From assembly GCA_019155185.1 (NCBI GenBank), contig CM032794.1:10951988-11015987 (forward strand): DNA of 64,000 nucleotides. Reading direction: 5' to 3'. The notes under the pieces were generated by a model. That model saw only the letters and a program-made list of their open reading frames with translations, was not told where the DNA came from and ran no database searches. Position 1 is the first letter of the stretch, and each line of letters starts with the position of its first letter. Below are positions 26,901 to 41,200 of the stretch, in pieces. The position numbers and the translations under genes were made by a program. The stretch comes from Beaufortia kweichowensis (taxonomy: Eukaryota; Chordata; Actinopteri; Cypriniformes; Gastromyzontidae).

Positions 26901-29900
26901 GCCCCATATTAAAGTCATTTTCTTCCCCCGCCTCCCTGTTTCTTGCCCTCTCTCGACGAGTGTTACTGGAAGCTCTTGGCGATCACCCAGGGCTGATTAC
27001 AAGATTGCAGAGTGATTCTTGTCATCTGGGCTTGATCTCACACCTGGAAGCACTTAGGCACTGACATCTGTTCAGCCTGTGTGAATCTTCAGTATTTCAG
27101 AAAACAAAGGTTTGCCTCCCTTAGGGCATGTACACGCAGCCAGATATACACCGAAAATGAGTGACGCTATTATTGCACATGTGTTGAAGTTGTAAAGAAA
27201 GGTAGTGGAGTTTAAAAAAGTGAATCCTTAGAAATTCAGTTTGACATTCCCTTATCTCCTAGCCCAGATGTGGCAGTTATGCTGGGGGATCTGTTGATGG
27301 ATGAGTTTTACGTGTCAATCCTGTCAAAGAGCCAATAATTCTCCCACAGAGTAATAACAACTGATAGGATTCAAACAGCACTGGGATATAGCTTAAACAT
27401 GAAAATACAGTAAGACAGAACAATGCAATGCATATCATACTGTATATGCATAGGAGAGGGAACAGTAAAATGTAAAAATGTTGTTAAAGATGTCATATTC
27501 CTTAAAATCTCTTAACCCTGTTGCTGGCTTTGCGGGATGTTGCAAAGCTTCAGACTTTTGTAAGATGGTTGATGCCAAGTGTGATTTTGCAAATACCCCA
27601 ACAGCCCAAAGAAAGGCGTGTTGTTAAATCCTCAATGCAGATTTACCATCCAACAAGAACATGTTTGTATTTCATTTTCAGAAGTGACTAAGACTTTATC
27701 CCTATTTGTTCAACTGTTTTGAGAAAAGAAATCTGTTCAAAGAGGCGTCCTCTGGTGGTTTTCCCAGTCAAATTTGAATAGCATGGGCCCTCCTGTCTTT
27801 CATCTGTTGATATTAACAGTGATCACATCACCACTGTAAATTCTCCTTGTGCTTTGAGGGTATGAGGAGATTGATGGGAATAACTATCATTAAAAATGAA
27901 ACAAATAGAATACAAATTTAAGTTAAAGTACATTTTTATTTAACTTTAATAGACGTTTAGAAGCTAAAAGACATCATTTTTTAGATGCGTGCTGCTTGAA
28001 TGCTAACTTTTGATTGAAATTGAAACCAAAGTTGATCACAGCCGTTTCTAATTTGAACAGACCCACAGTGATGTTCTCCATTTGCGATCAGAGGTCTCAC
28101 ATCTACTACAGTGTAAGATAGATTGAGCAGACTTAACTAAATGGGACACAGCTGCAGGAGATAAAGTCGAACAGTGTCAGCTGTCAGGATACTGCAGGAT
28201 ACTGATGCCCTGGTCAGAAGACCTCTTCATTACCAGAAGGTCTGTGCCGCTCCACAGAGGCACGAGTGCTTCATCACTATATACTCCAGTCCTAAATGCG
28301 AGATAACCTTTAAATGCATTATGTGTGAAATAAGCAGAGTTATTGATTTTACAGGCCATTAAAAGTTCGTATTATACAGCAGTCACAGCAGTAGTGCTTA
28401 AACATGTCGTGTTTAATTCGTGAAAGCTCTTTGTTAAAAAAACACTCAAGATCAAAACGTTTCAATCAGACTAGTGTGGTTTGTTCGCACCGTAGCTTTT
28501 AATTAAATTCAAGTACGATTAGGCTTTTGTGAACATGGGTGGCCTGTGATTATGTCTCTCTCAATAATTATTTTAATGCAGTCTGGTTTAATTGTTAGAA
28601 AAAGCCAGAACTGCCTGTGCAACTTTAATTATGTGCTTAAATATAGCCAAATCTCCTATCTTATTAACAGTTTTGATATATTAATTAGGGAAACTATATT
28701 AATTAAGCAAACTTTTTTATACCCAGAAGTGGTATTTGCTAGTCTAATCTAGTGTGCTGGTGAAAGATAGTTTGTCAGGTTTCATTCTCAAAGATAATGA
28801 TTTTTGTCGATGGGATATGTTATGGATTTTTAGACTCCTATGAGACTTTGTCTCATATAAGAAATGTAATTATTTTCTCTGTAGAAGATTGAGGCTCTGT
28901 AGCTCTGTCAAAATTAGCTCGGTAATAGAAGTTGAGTTGAACATGAGAGCCGTTTTCTCATTTGATGACTGTAATTTAGCTGCAGGTCTTTGACCTGCGA
29001 CGTGAGGGCGGTGTAGGTTGCGCATTCTCATCCTTCATTAAACCAGCAAATCTCTCGTTCTCACTTTTCCCTCTCGTCGTGAGAAGAGAAATGTTGACCC
29101 AACTGCTAGTCTCTGCTCAATATCTGTAACTTTTTAAATCATAACTAGACAGATTGTCTCATAGGTCCCACAAGTAGAGTTTGTTTTTAATGGAAAATAT
29201 GTATAGTATTTTTAGCTTGTGTATAATTTTATCCATCAGTACTTATCCATACAGTAACTTGCATTAATATGCAAAAATCGAGTTGCAGAACCAATTAAGA
29301 AGGCCAGTGAGACTTCTAGAGAAGTAAATCTAAGAGCTAAGTGTTATTTAGGGAGTTGGAGTTATCAGCAGAGATAGTGGATAGATCCTTCTCATAAAGC
29401 TACAGTGCCCTCTGGGAGCTCGTATTGAAAACCATTTACATCGTCTTGCATAGCCAATAATGTCTGGAATGAGCTGCGGATCATAAATCAATGTAATTGT
29501 TACTGATTTATTATTGCAACACCACCCTTCTCATTAATACCTAATTAGGAATGGACCGTCTGTTGGTGTGTTTGTACGATAGGTAGGATTGTGGTCTCAG
29601 TCGGAGACAATGCTATGAAGGAACTCACTTTCTCCAGCCCTTCTTCTGTCCTCTAGCTTGTTATGGTTCAGATAAAATTTTCAGCCCTGTGTACTTATTG
29701 TTTTATGTAAAGATCACAACAGAGGATCAAAGACGAGATGTGTCCAAGCCCTATGATGTTTCAGTTACCGAAATCAAAGATGTTTCTGACTTGCCCTGAA
29801 GTAAAATCACTGCTGAGATTTGTGTTGACTTTTGCTGGTAGAGCAGCACACCCTGGCTGTGTTTTAATCAGGAGAACTGTGAGAGTGTGTTTACACTTTA

Positions 29901-32900
29901 CACAGTTCAGTTCTCTTGATTCTTATGGTCCAGACCAAAAGAGAAAAAAATACATTTTAACACCAAACCTAAAAATACCAAACCTAAAAACCCCTAAAAC
30001 TAAGGATACGGTTTGGTCAACTATGGCATAGATTTTTAGTCAAATCACATTAAAGTCTTAATTTACAGTCTTGTCCATTTTTGTTAAAGAACTTTCAATC
30101 TGTGGTGGAGATGTATATTTTTGTCTTCCCAATACAGTACCTTTTTTAGTCAGTTTTTTATGTATGTTCGGCTTTGCACCCATATGGTTCCCATAAATTA
30201 TCCACAGGCTTTCTGTGTGTGATTGTAGTGAAACCCAAAAGAAAAATCCCCACTTAAATTCTAGTTGTCAGCCAGGGCTGATTGTGGTGCTGAGGTGTGT
30301 TTTATGTTTCTATAAATTCTCAGCAGCTAAAGTACATTTTTTATAACTGTAGAGCTCCATCATACACGCAACAATACACGTATAAGAATACAATCACATC
30401 CTTTATAGCAATAATGCAACGTGGGTCTATGAATATTCATTTTTCTGATAAACGATAAAGAGATTTTTATGTAAAATGCCTCAACAAATTCAATATGCTG
30501 ACGGCTGTATATGAAATGAAATAAGCGGTGTCTATATAATAGCAGGCTTGTAGTGTGAAATGCTAGAAGGAGCTACTTTATTAAATTATTGCCACACTAG
30601 TGTGTTCACATTTAATAAGAAAAAAGAGTGTCTTTTTACTGTTTGTCTGTGGTGCCAATATCACTAGATACACTTCTCATGGTAATTGCATTGCAATGCA
30701 GGCTTTGTTGATTGAGATGAACTACTGCTATTGATGTGTAGTATTGCTTAATGCATGATTTGGCAAATCCTACATTATACATAATCATGCATACATTCAT
30801 CCTCAGTTTTGTCTTTGTTTCATTTTCTCTCTAAATTTGTTTTGTTCGTTTTTTTATCCTCATGTATTCATCTTTGTTTCAATGTGTAATGTTTGTATTT
30901 AGATGTTATTAATAGCCACTTAAACTCACATCAATCATTTGTAGTTGTCCATTATTCATAAACAGGTTTGGCATAGTAACATAGTATCTGAAGGGCTTGT
31001 GTGTTTGTGTAAGAGAGAAACACTTGTGTGTGTCCCCATGAATGTTTTTGTACTCGTTCGACCTTGAAACTGGGTTATTCTGGTAAATTGTTTTCCAGAG
31101 GCGTGTTAATCCACTCTTTCTTCAGTCATTATTTTCTTTCACTTATCTCTTATCCCCATCTCCTCTTCTTGCTTGTTCTATGTTTCTGGGACAAGCACGA
31201 GAGACAGGCTCTTAACATCTATCTGTTGCCTCAAGTCATGCCCATCACTAATTTCTCATGTCTGTTAACTGCTTAATGACTTTGTGCTGGAGTTTCAAAC
31301 AGAGACAGCATGGCCTTGCAGTTGACCGTGTGAATAATTGAGGACAAATTGAGTGTGAGCTCAGTGCTTATTGGCTTGGCTGATGGAAGTGATCCAGTAT
31401 AAATATGCCTGTAACAGTCTGATTTATTTCAGCTTTCCAGATTCTCTCTCTCTACAGCAGCTAGAGTCCCGAGCATTACTGTATGTTTATCAGTCATTGC
31501 TTGTCACAAATCCAATCTTTTGTAAAGAATATTGCGAACACAAAAAAGATAAGATTAATCCAGTCTTTAGCTTGTACGGAAATGGCCAGGACTTCCCTCA
31601 GAGCACCGCTGGAATAGCCGTCACTTTACTCCTCCAAATCCATTACTCACGTCCGGTAGGGAGCTCTGACTGCTTGAAGCCGTGAGCCACTTATCCATCT
31701 TTAGAAGTGTGGCCCGACTCTTCCTGTTACAAAACCTGCCCTTGTAACCCTGCTCTCTGTGCTCCAAGACAGGAGTCTTATTTTCAATTAGCCTTTATCA
31801 TACAGTAGCTAGAGGCAGACTCGATTATATTTGATTTGTTTTCTTTGCATTTCATTAGTTGGTACTGTCAATAAACATACAGGGGAATTTGCTTTTTCCC
31901 TGGATAGCGGTGAAAGCATTTAGGCAGCAGATGAAAAGCTTTATTTATTATTTTTTACAGAGCTGTGTACGCGCACATGTTGTTTTTATTACATAATTTT
32001 CTGTTAACAATTAATTTGATCATGTGTTTTTTTTTATCGCCTTCAGCTGCAAATATTATACACGTTTCACCATTTAAATGTGTGTAATTTCTGCACTTTT
32101 ACCAGAAGTTGCAATATTACTCATTAATAAAAACACAATTGTGAAAATGGTTTACAAACACAGTTCTATCCTAATTGCTTTAGTTGATGTGTTAGTATTT
32201 AACATTTTGTTCTAATTATATTATAATACTCAATGATTATGTATGTAGATTATGAATGATATCATACATTTTATTATATGATACCAACATTCCAGTAATA
32301 CAATTGTTAATATTTATGTTAGTGTAGCTCAGTTGGTAGAGCATTGTGTATTGCAGCACAAAGGTCATGGTTTTGATTCTCTGTGTACACACATCCAAAT
32401 CAAATGTATACCTTGAATGCACCATGAGTTGCTTTGGCGTCTGCCGATGTGTAAATGTAAATTAATAACTGTTAATTTTGGAATACCCTAAGCCATTTGA
32501 TTTCTCTTAGGTGCTCTCCACACTCACATTGATCACTTTTTTTCTGCTGTCATGAATGATTTCCTTCTTCCTTTCTGACCCCTGCAATAAGACATGATTG
32601 ACATAGGTGTGTGTGTGCGTGCGTGTTTATAGAGTGAAATGCAAGTCCTGTAGAGCAACAGCCTCATCACTGCAGTAAATGACCTGTCCTGTTTAATTAA
32701 CACTCTTTCTTAAACCTCCCGTTTTCTGCTCTCAGACTCTTGACCTTCCTCTATAAACGCACGTCCACAGATAAACACACACCGGGTGATTAAAACAAAT
32801 CCGTCTCTCTAAATGCGCATAATGACTATAAGGACTCACCTGCTCTTGTTTAGCTTGGGTTTTTTCCGAAGCCACTCGCTCGCCACTCGCTCGCCACTCG

Positions 32901-35172
32901 CTCTCCAGCGAAATGACAAACACTTTAATCACACGCTCACATTTGAAATCACAAACAGCCCTAATTACACCTCCCACACACACACAAACACACCTGAGGC
33001 TTTATTCCGAGACCTCTGCTAATGACAGACATTGATGCATGAGACCAGACCGGCGCATTATTGTTCTGTTATTGTTTTCCTGATGCTTCAAATAAGTTAC
33101 TTGTTTGAAACAAATACTATCTGTTTGCGTTGTAATAGGCCTGTGTTTGTCTTTTGAATATTACTGCCATTCTGTCACTTGTAGGATGCGAATTGCCATG
33201 GAAACAGTAAAGGATTATGTTATGTGTATAAAAGTAAATGAGAACTGAAAATCTAAATTAATTGTGGAGTTGACATGAGATTTTCAGAGCAGAAACATCA
33301 TCATTCTCTCTCTGCCTCCTGCGCAGCGTAATTGTAGTATGAGATGTTGTTTATGTATATGTATATGTGTGTGTCTATAAGGTTTATGTGGTGTGCTGAA
33401 ATGAGAAGGGTACATACAGTCATCTGTCTGTCTCTGCTGCCACTCTGTTCTAGTATTCATTAGGGTGGGCTGAACAGATGTGGCTGTCTGTTAGTCGCTA
33501 AATCACTTTTATTGCGACTCGACTCGCTGCAATTCCGCAGCTCCTGCTAATTTAGCAAAAAGATTGTTACACAAAGTACCGTGATACGACTAGTGTGCAA
33601 ATAGAGTTTCGGATGTGGAAGAGAAAACTGGCAGACGCCGCTGACACTGCAATCAGTTTTTGGCAATTTTTACGAGCATACTAGTTTAACATCCTCGCTT
33701 TAAAAACGCAGTTTATTGTACAACTACAGCAGATAAACTGAAAGGATAACTTGGTTTTTAAAACTTCACAAAGTTCCAGTGACATAATGTTAATGTTAAC
33801 CTTACGAAAACAATATGTGAATGATATTCTGCACATTCTGTTTTTTTTCTGTTTCAGCATCTGTAAACGTGTTGGTGCCCAACTGTAAGATCTATAACGA
33901 CGCAAGCTGTGATATCTCGGCAGACGGGCAGTTGCTGGCCGTGTTCATTCCCAGCAGTCAAAGGGGGTTTCCTGATGAGGGCATCTTGGCTGTATACTCT
34001 CTCACTCCGCACAACCTGGGAGAGATGCTCTACACCAAGCGATTCAGTGAGTAACCCCTAGACAAGACAAGTTAGCTCGCAAACTTTGCTGACCTCCCCA
34101 TGTCAGCTAGGCTTTAATGCACTGATTGAGCCATCAGACCTAAATGATTTTATACTTGTGCTTAATTAAACTGCGTGCAGTTGGAATTGGCTGTCCGTGT
34201 TGTGCTCTCTCACTTTCCCTTTAATTAGCTAAACAGACAGCGGTGATGAAGCTCTTTTAGAGGCCGTTTTAATTATATAGTCCCCATTTAAAATCCAAAT
34301 TAGAGCAGCACTGAGACCAGGCTTCTAATGGAAACCAGTGACGAGGAAGTATGAGCTCTGCTTGTTTTAGATTGAAGTGATTTGAAACGCCATTCTCTCT
34401 CTCTACCCGCGGGTCATCGCTGTCAGCTGTATAGGTCTCCGGGAACTATTATTCATCCTATTCAGGAACAGTAGATTAATGAGAGCAATCAATCCAGATC
34501 TTCAATACTAAACTGCACAAACACATTTCCGTTGCTGCTCGCATCACCAGCAGTCTTTGCTTCTCTCACTCCGGCACATGCCAAGCAACGATGATTTCTA
34601 AAGCTAAAATAACTGCGAAATTCAATTAGGTTTTAGGATGAAAATGATATTAGCCGTAATTGCCGCCTGAGCGGCACTAGGTGCGAACTTTGCTAATTTC
34701 ATGCTTTAATAGATTGGACTGGCCAGCTTTGAATACTTGAGTTGTAGCATTTAAAGCAATTAATTAATGACAAAATGAACCTGTAGGATTTAAAATACAT
34801 TTTCAGTTTTTTTTAATAACTAGGTTTTAGTTTTTTTCTCATTGTGCTCACCAGTCTATTTGGACTTTTCTGTCTATTTTTGCAATATTACAGCTGTGTA
34901 TACCTGTGGTGTTTGTTGTAACTGTATGTTTGTCACAGGTCCGAATGCCATCTCTGTCAGTTTGTCTCCGATGGGGCGTTACGTGCTGGTGGGTCTAGCA
35001 TCTCCCCGTATCCTGCTTCATCAGATCACTGAACACATGGTGGCACAGGTCTTTAGACTGCAGCAGCCCCACGGAGGAGAGACATCTATGAGGGTATACT
35101 ATATATACATATACATTTACGTTACATTTATTTCTTTAGAAGATGCTTTTATCCAAACCACATACACATGTG

Positions 35173-35206
<34 letters not shown>

Positions 35207-38200
35207 ACCCTGTCTTTGAAATTCAAGCGAAATTCTCAAAGTCTTATTATGAGAATAGAAGCATCGAAGTAGTCATTGCCATTAAAATGATAAAAAATAG
35301 GTAATGTCTGTTTATTTACGTTTTTAATTTTTTTTTACTTTATGTAGAAAACAGTAAAGACAGGGTCAAATATGTGCATCATTGTGCTTAGAGAAGTATG
35401 AACTGAGATTTGGTCTAGGTCATGTTCTGATTGCTTTTTCACATTTTTGATTAATTTTGTCAGTTTTTTGTTGTAATAAAACATAAAAAATATAGAATAA
35501 AAGCAAAAATGATCACCCAAAAAGGCTTCCTTCTACAAATGAAATTCCCACATCATCTAAAGATTTATAACGAAAGAAAATATATTTTCTAAATGAGCAT
35601 TTTTCCATATTTTTCATTTAAATAATGCTTTACAAAGCACTTTTATAAGTCCACAAGAACCATTTAGCAACTGCTTTTATAAAGTTTGATTATTGTGAAG
35701 CTTGGTTATTACTGGTGGTCTGCCCTATGTAGATCAGCTCTCTGTACTCTCAACAGCAGCGGGGGGAGACTGGGGTTTAGAAAAGCCTTTGAGTAGAAGC
35801 CTGACCTAGATACGCTTTCTTACAAATACACTGAGAGAGAGAGAGAAATAGGAAAACAGTGTATTTGTATGGAGCGATGGGCAGAAATGAAAATATCTAC
35901 ATGGTTGATTTTTGTTTTCATAAGCTGTGTTCATGGTGAGATTCTGAACATGGATTAATTTGAGAGCAATGGAGCAGGAGGGCTTCATTTTTTATTCTTG
36001 TTTAGTCTCTAAACATACCACAACACCAAATCTGGCTTTGCAGAGAATTGAAAGTCGTTATCTTTATTTTCATAGGCATTTGTGGGTAATTCATCAGCTT
36101 TTTTCCGAAGTCTCTGTGTGTTTCACGCTCAGCCTAATAAGTGTAATAAATATACTGCATCAGGACAGTCACCTCGCTGGGATTTTTACAGTAATGTTTT
36201 TGTGTTTATCTGAAAGTGTGATTGTTTTAAAGGGAGTTTGAACCCTTGTTAGTGTCTGCAGGAGGTAAACCCACACATGTGTTCAGTCTCTCTTAATGAC
36301 ACTCTCAGACACTGTTTCTCAGCTCTAATGGCTATTGTATATCAGTACCAGAGGTGATGTAATGAAGTGGGCAGTGCACTAGTGTTATGTGAGATAATGA
36401 GGAGTCTGTGAGATCCACAAGAAAGTCTGACAGCCTTTCATATATATGAGACTAAGATGAGACTTTTCCAAAGTTTCAAACTATGTGGACTCCTATTTAC
36501 TTTATTGAAGGAAGTACACACACCTGAATTATTGGAAAAATCAGAGAATGTTACACAAGAGTGTGTGCTGGTTTTCTTTGAAATCACCAGAATATCCATG
36601 CCCAGTAAACCTTAATTTATATTTAATTTTACAGCGTGGGAAAAATGAGAGTGTCAATACTGTATGTTTTTTTCCATTTGTTGACAGCAAAGCTACAGAA
36701 GGTCTTTGCACGCAAGTTTAAACTTGTTACTTTGCTGTTTTTATTAAAACAGCTTCAGTCAGTCAGTCAGTCACTTTATATATTAATCTAGCTAGAAATT
36801 GCACAATTAAATCTTTACATGTCCAAAACAATATGTAGCAGGATGGAAGCTTTGATAGTTTTATTGTAGCTTAAACAAAACATGTTAAATCATTTTTTCA
36901 GGACACATTTTAATTCTGAATATGTCTGTATTTATTGACTGTGTCTTTATTTGGTAAATGTCTATCATACATTCTATATTGTGGCCTCTGCAGACACTTT
37001 TTTAAGCTCAACTCTTACAAGCGCAGGAGAAAAACATTACAAACTGAATTTATATTTATTTTTAATGCTCTTAATTGAGCATATAGGTGTAGTATGCGCC
37101 GCTATGTGGACATTAAAGCACATTTCTTACAGTCTAATGAAATGTTAAACAATGTGCATGTAAAATCACTCTGACTGAAAAAACTACTTCAGGCTTGTGC
37201 TTTGAATCGCAGATAAACCCAAAGTCCAAGAAAAAGGTGGATAAGTGCAAAATACATAATAACCGCCGTATACATTTGTCATAGAAACATCCCCACAGGG
37301 TGCCTGATTTCAGCTGTATCCATAGCAACACCATGTTTGGCACTGTTTTCAGAGATTTTGTTGTCTGCTTTTATGGCTGTTTGTTCTCACTCACCATACA
37401 GTATGTAAATGTATTTGTTTATGAACTATTATGTTTTTTTATTATTTTAATATGTATGTCTTTTTAGAGTTAATTGTTTTGTTTGTTGACACGTGATATT
37501 TATTAAGTGAATGTAATATAACTGCATCATTTGCTTTCTGGGAGTAAGAGAAGGAAAATAAATAAAGTTATCCTAAAGCACCATGCTGTAAACATTTTCT
37601 TTGTGTTAGGTTTTTAATGTCACAGTAATCGTAGTGCTCAAGTCCTTGCAAAGTGCTTTTCATGTCACTATCCTGCCTGTGTTCTCTAATACTGCAAGAT
37701 GATGTGTACTTGCAGCCAAAATTTTCAGCCCAAATTATATCAATGGCCAAATTTATTTAAAAAACATAAGTTATCATATTACAGCTGGATTAATATTTAT
37801 TAGTACAAAAGCACTCAATAAACACTCAATAAAAAATATCAAAGAAATTTTGAGTAATTTGTTCCATTAATCCACCAGGACCTGACTGATGTCAAATGTT
37901 CAGGTGTTGTCTTAGATATACATCACACACATACACATGTAACACGCGCTCTCTTCCCTAAAAGACACTATTTGAGCTGCCAGTCTTTCCTGTCATGAAT
38001 TTTGACTGTCTAACGTGTCGAAAGAGAGATCTGCAGATGAACGAGACCACTCGCTTTCTCTCTCCCCGGCAGACATGAGCTTGTCCTATTTTCTTAGTTT
38101 TTTTTCTATTTCTCAGAGCCAGTGGAGAGTAAGTAGTATCCCAGGGCGGACAGACATGGATGGGTGAATGAGTTGCATTGAAAAAAAGAGAAGATTTGAC

Positions 38201-41200
38201 TTTACACAGTTTAGCCTATTTTCTTCTGTCATATCTAACATGTCTTTAGTCTGCAGTGGAGGATGATGGGAGGTGAAGGTGATTGATACAGTGAGTGAAT
38301 CTGCTGTGTGGGACAGTTTAAACAAATGTTTGGTGTGTTTTTCTGTGTTTTAGAAGGTATTTGATGTGGTGTATTCAATGGCCCCAGACCAGAGGAGACA
38401 CGTCAGTATAAATTCTGCTCGTTGGCTGCCAGACCCAGGACTTGGGCTTGTTTATGGAACCAACAAAGGAGATCTGGTCATCTGTAGACCTGTGTGAGTC
38501 ACCTGTACATACACCTTTATACCTGTTTGTTTGTCCTTATAAATCATTTTCACACATTTTTTTTGTGTAAATCAAGTTTTTCATAGTTTTTGCTCTACAG
38601 GACAAAAATGCTGTCATATGAATTTGCCAAACATAATGAGCACATCATATATAGGTCAGCAGAAGAAATCAGAAGCAATCCATAATATAAAGAAAGTAGA
38701 AACTATGATAATACAGTGAAAGTTATGTTTATGCCAGCAGGGACGTTTGTGCTTGTCTACTTTTGAACCCTCTCTTCTAGTGGCTTTTATTTTCTGATTG
38801 AGGTCTGCAGTTTAATGTCGTATGTAAATGAACAGCATTCAATTTCTTATCCCAAATACCTTTTTCAGTTCTTGAGGCATTTTTTTTCCCAAAAGCTTTA
38901 GGTGTTTGTTAGAGAAAGACAGAAGCTAATTAATTCACTCTCCACTGTATTAACTGTACTATAATTTGCAACCTGCTTGTGAATGTTTTTGTTCTGTAGG
39001 TTTGTCATAATTATTATCAAGGTTACTGTGGATACAGAAAGCCCACATTAAGACACAAACATTGCCTTTTCTTTGTAAACAAAACACGCTCTCACTTCAT
39101 TAAACCAGACTGTTTGCTAATTAGAGAAAGTAGAAGAATGCGCCACACACACGCCCACAAACACATGTTTATTTATTATTTATTTATATGCTCAGTAGTG
39201 AGTGGTCCCCAGTGTAAATAAAGTTTGTCTGGCTTGGAGAGATATAAAATGACCAGTAGCTTTAATTGTGACAGTGAATTCTTTCTTAAATACCTAAAAT
39301 ATGTGAAATAAGTCAAAGTTAATATAGTTAATATACATGCCCTTTTCTTGGAAATTCAGAGGTGGACATACCTCCAGAGATTATTTTGACGTGATATACT
39401 CAGAAATCATGTAAAGATTTGCCTGACTTACAGTCAGCTATCCTTTATTAATCTATGTGGACAATTGGATTCTAGACAGAAATAATTGTCTTCACTTTGT
39501 TATTTTCCTTCAGTTGACACAAAAGCGACAAAATGATTTAATGTGTTGCAGAATAGTTTCAAATTGCTCCTGAGAAGAGGAACAATGGTCTTAGGTTGAA
39601 TTTTACGATTAAGGATTGACAGACACTTCACAGAAAGCATGAAGAAAAGCTATGCATTCCAATTTACATAATGTCCATCCTAAATAGTAAGATAACAGTG
39701 CGTCCAAGTCAAACTAGAGTGACCCGAAAAAAATAATTGGACTGTTAAGCCACACAATAAAATGTATGAATGTTCTTTCATTAGATAACAAAATATTAGA
39801 CTAAGTGACATTTATTTTAAAAATGCACAAGCCGTTTCAAAGAAAAAGAATAAATTAGACATTGTGCCACTTCAACACAGGCCTTTTTATAACAGAAGTG
39901 CCATGTAAGCTACAGTATACACTGCCGCTCAAAAGTTTGGGATCAGTAAGACTTGTAATGTTTTTTAAAGAAGTCTCATACGCTCATCAAGGCTGCATTT
40001 ATTTAATCAAAAATACAGAAAAAAAACTGTAATATTGCTAAATGTTATTACAATATAAAATAATGTTTTTTTTTCCTGTGATGCAATGCTGAATTTTCAT
40101 CAGCTGTCACTCCAGTCTTAAGTGTCACATGATCCTTTAAAAATCATTCTAATATGCTGATTCGCACTGTTATCTTGCATACTATTTATAATGGACAAGT
40201 CTTACTGATCCCAAACTTTTGAGCGGGGGTCTATGTCATCTCTGCATGTTTATTGACTATGGACCAATAATCTATGAGCTCTTTCAGTATACACAACTTC
40301 ATTGATTATAATGGCAGCTGTATAGTTGGGATGCATCACAACACACCACTTACATCCTGGGTAAAGGTGTTTGGAGAATGAGGACAAATGAGGATACATG
40401 TTATTCCTGTATTCCTGATGAAAAAGGCCCCATGCATCCTCAAATTCATTATTCCCTTTCATGAACATCAGGATGAAGGGCAACACTCTCTGTGCTTTCT
40501 ATAATATAAACATCATTCAATGTTTATATGAGGAGGCAAGTTATATATTCACTTCAATCGGCCCCAAAAGAACTGTTGTCTATTCTTCTTGAAATCTCTC
40601 TAACCTTCTACACACAGTCATGGTATTACAGCATTCCTTGAAGTGTTGAAGCTGTTTTGGAGAAGAAAATTGGTCCTACTCTACATTAGTTTTGGTCTCA
40701 ATATATTTTGCCCCCCATACATGTCAGCAATTTTGTTAATCTTTTTATGTGGAAAGCTTTCACCAGAGGTTCAATATATATCCTTTATCTCTCTCCACAT
40801 GCAGCCTTTCTCTCAGAGTATCCATCGAGCTGTTATTACAGCTTTCGATGGACATTAGAGAGAGCAAGATTGATCACACCAAAACTAGACAATTAGCCTT
40901 CAGTGAGTCCAGAAATCAACCTGGTCTCATGCTGGGAACACCCACACATTGTGGTCTGTTGAACAAAGACCCATTTTAAAGTACACAGATATTGATTGCG
41001 TTTAAAAACACCACTCATAGCCCATGTCATCTGCATCTAAGACCTGTTACAAACAGCGGTTATTCTACATGTTGTGCATGACCATCATTGATCATTGACC
41101 TGCTTCAGTCTTTAAAGAGAAATTTTTGTCAGACTCCTATTAAGAGAAATAAGAATAGCGAAGAAGGGAAACAGAGGCAAGAGCTGAAAGCTGGACAGGC

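Larger units (their letters stand above)
26227..33857 (+). other. 7.6-kb ambra1 intron
   Basis: No gene is supported. It holds an inverted-repeat element (26291-26737), a tRNA-derived SINE (32318-32463), a three-copy 11-bp tandem repeat (32871-32903) and several GC-richer, non-repetitive islands (28.88-29.08, 29.33-29.58, 31.36-31.77 and 33.45-33.68 kb). Confidence 0.7.
35094..38353 (+). other. 3.3-kb ambra1 intron
   Basis: It contains a SINE-tail-like scrap (35122-35152), a TA run (35176-35203) and a small inverted-repeat element (35202-35374). The rest is single-copy AT-rich DNA with no coding frame that I can support. Confidence 0.7.

Noticed and set aside
32318..32400. A tRNA gene
   Set aside because: The A box is good but the B box is decayed, the cloverleaf cannot be closed, and a SINE tail follows.
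32871..32903. CRISPR-like array
   Set aside because: Three directly abutting 11-bp units without spacers in vertebrate DNA form a simple tandem repeat.
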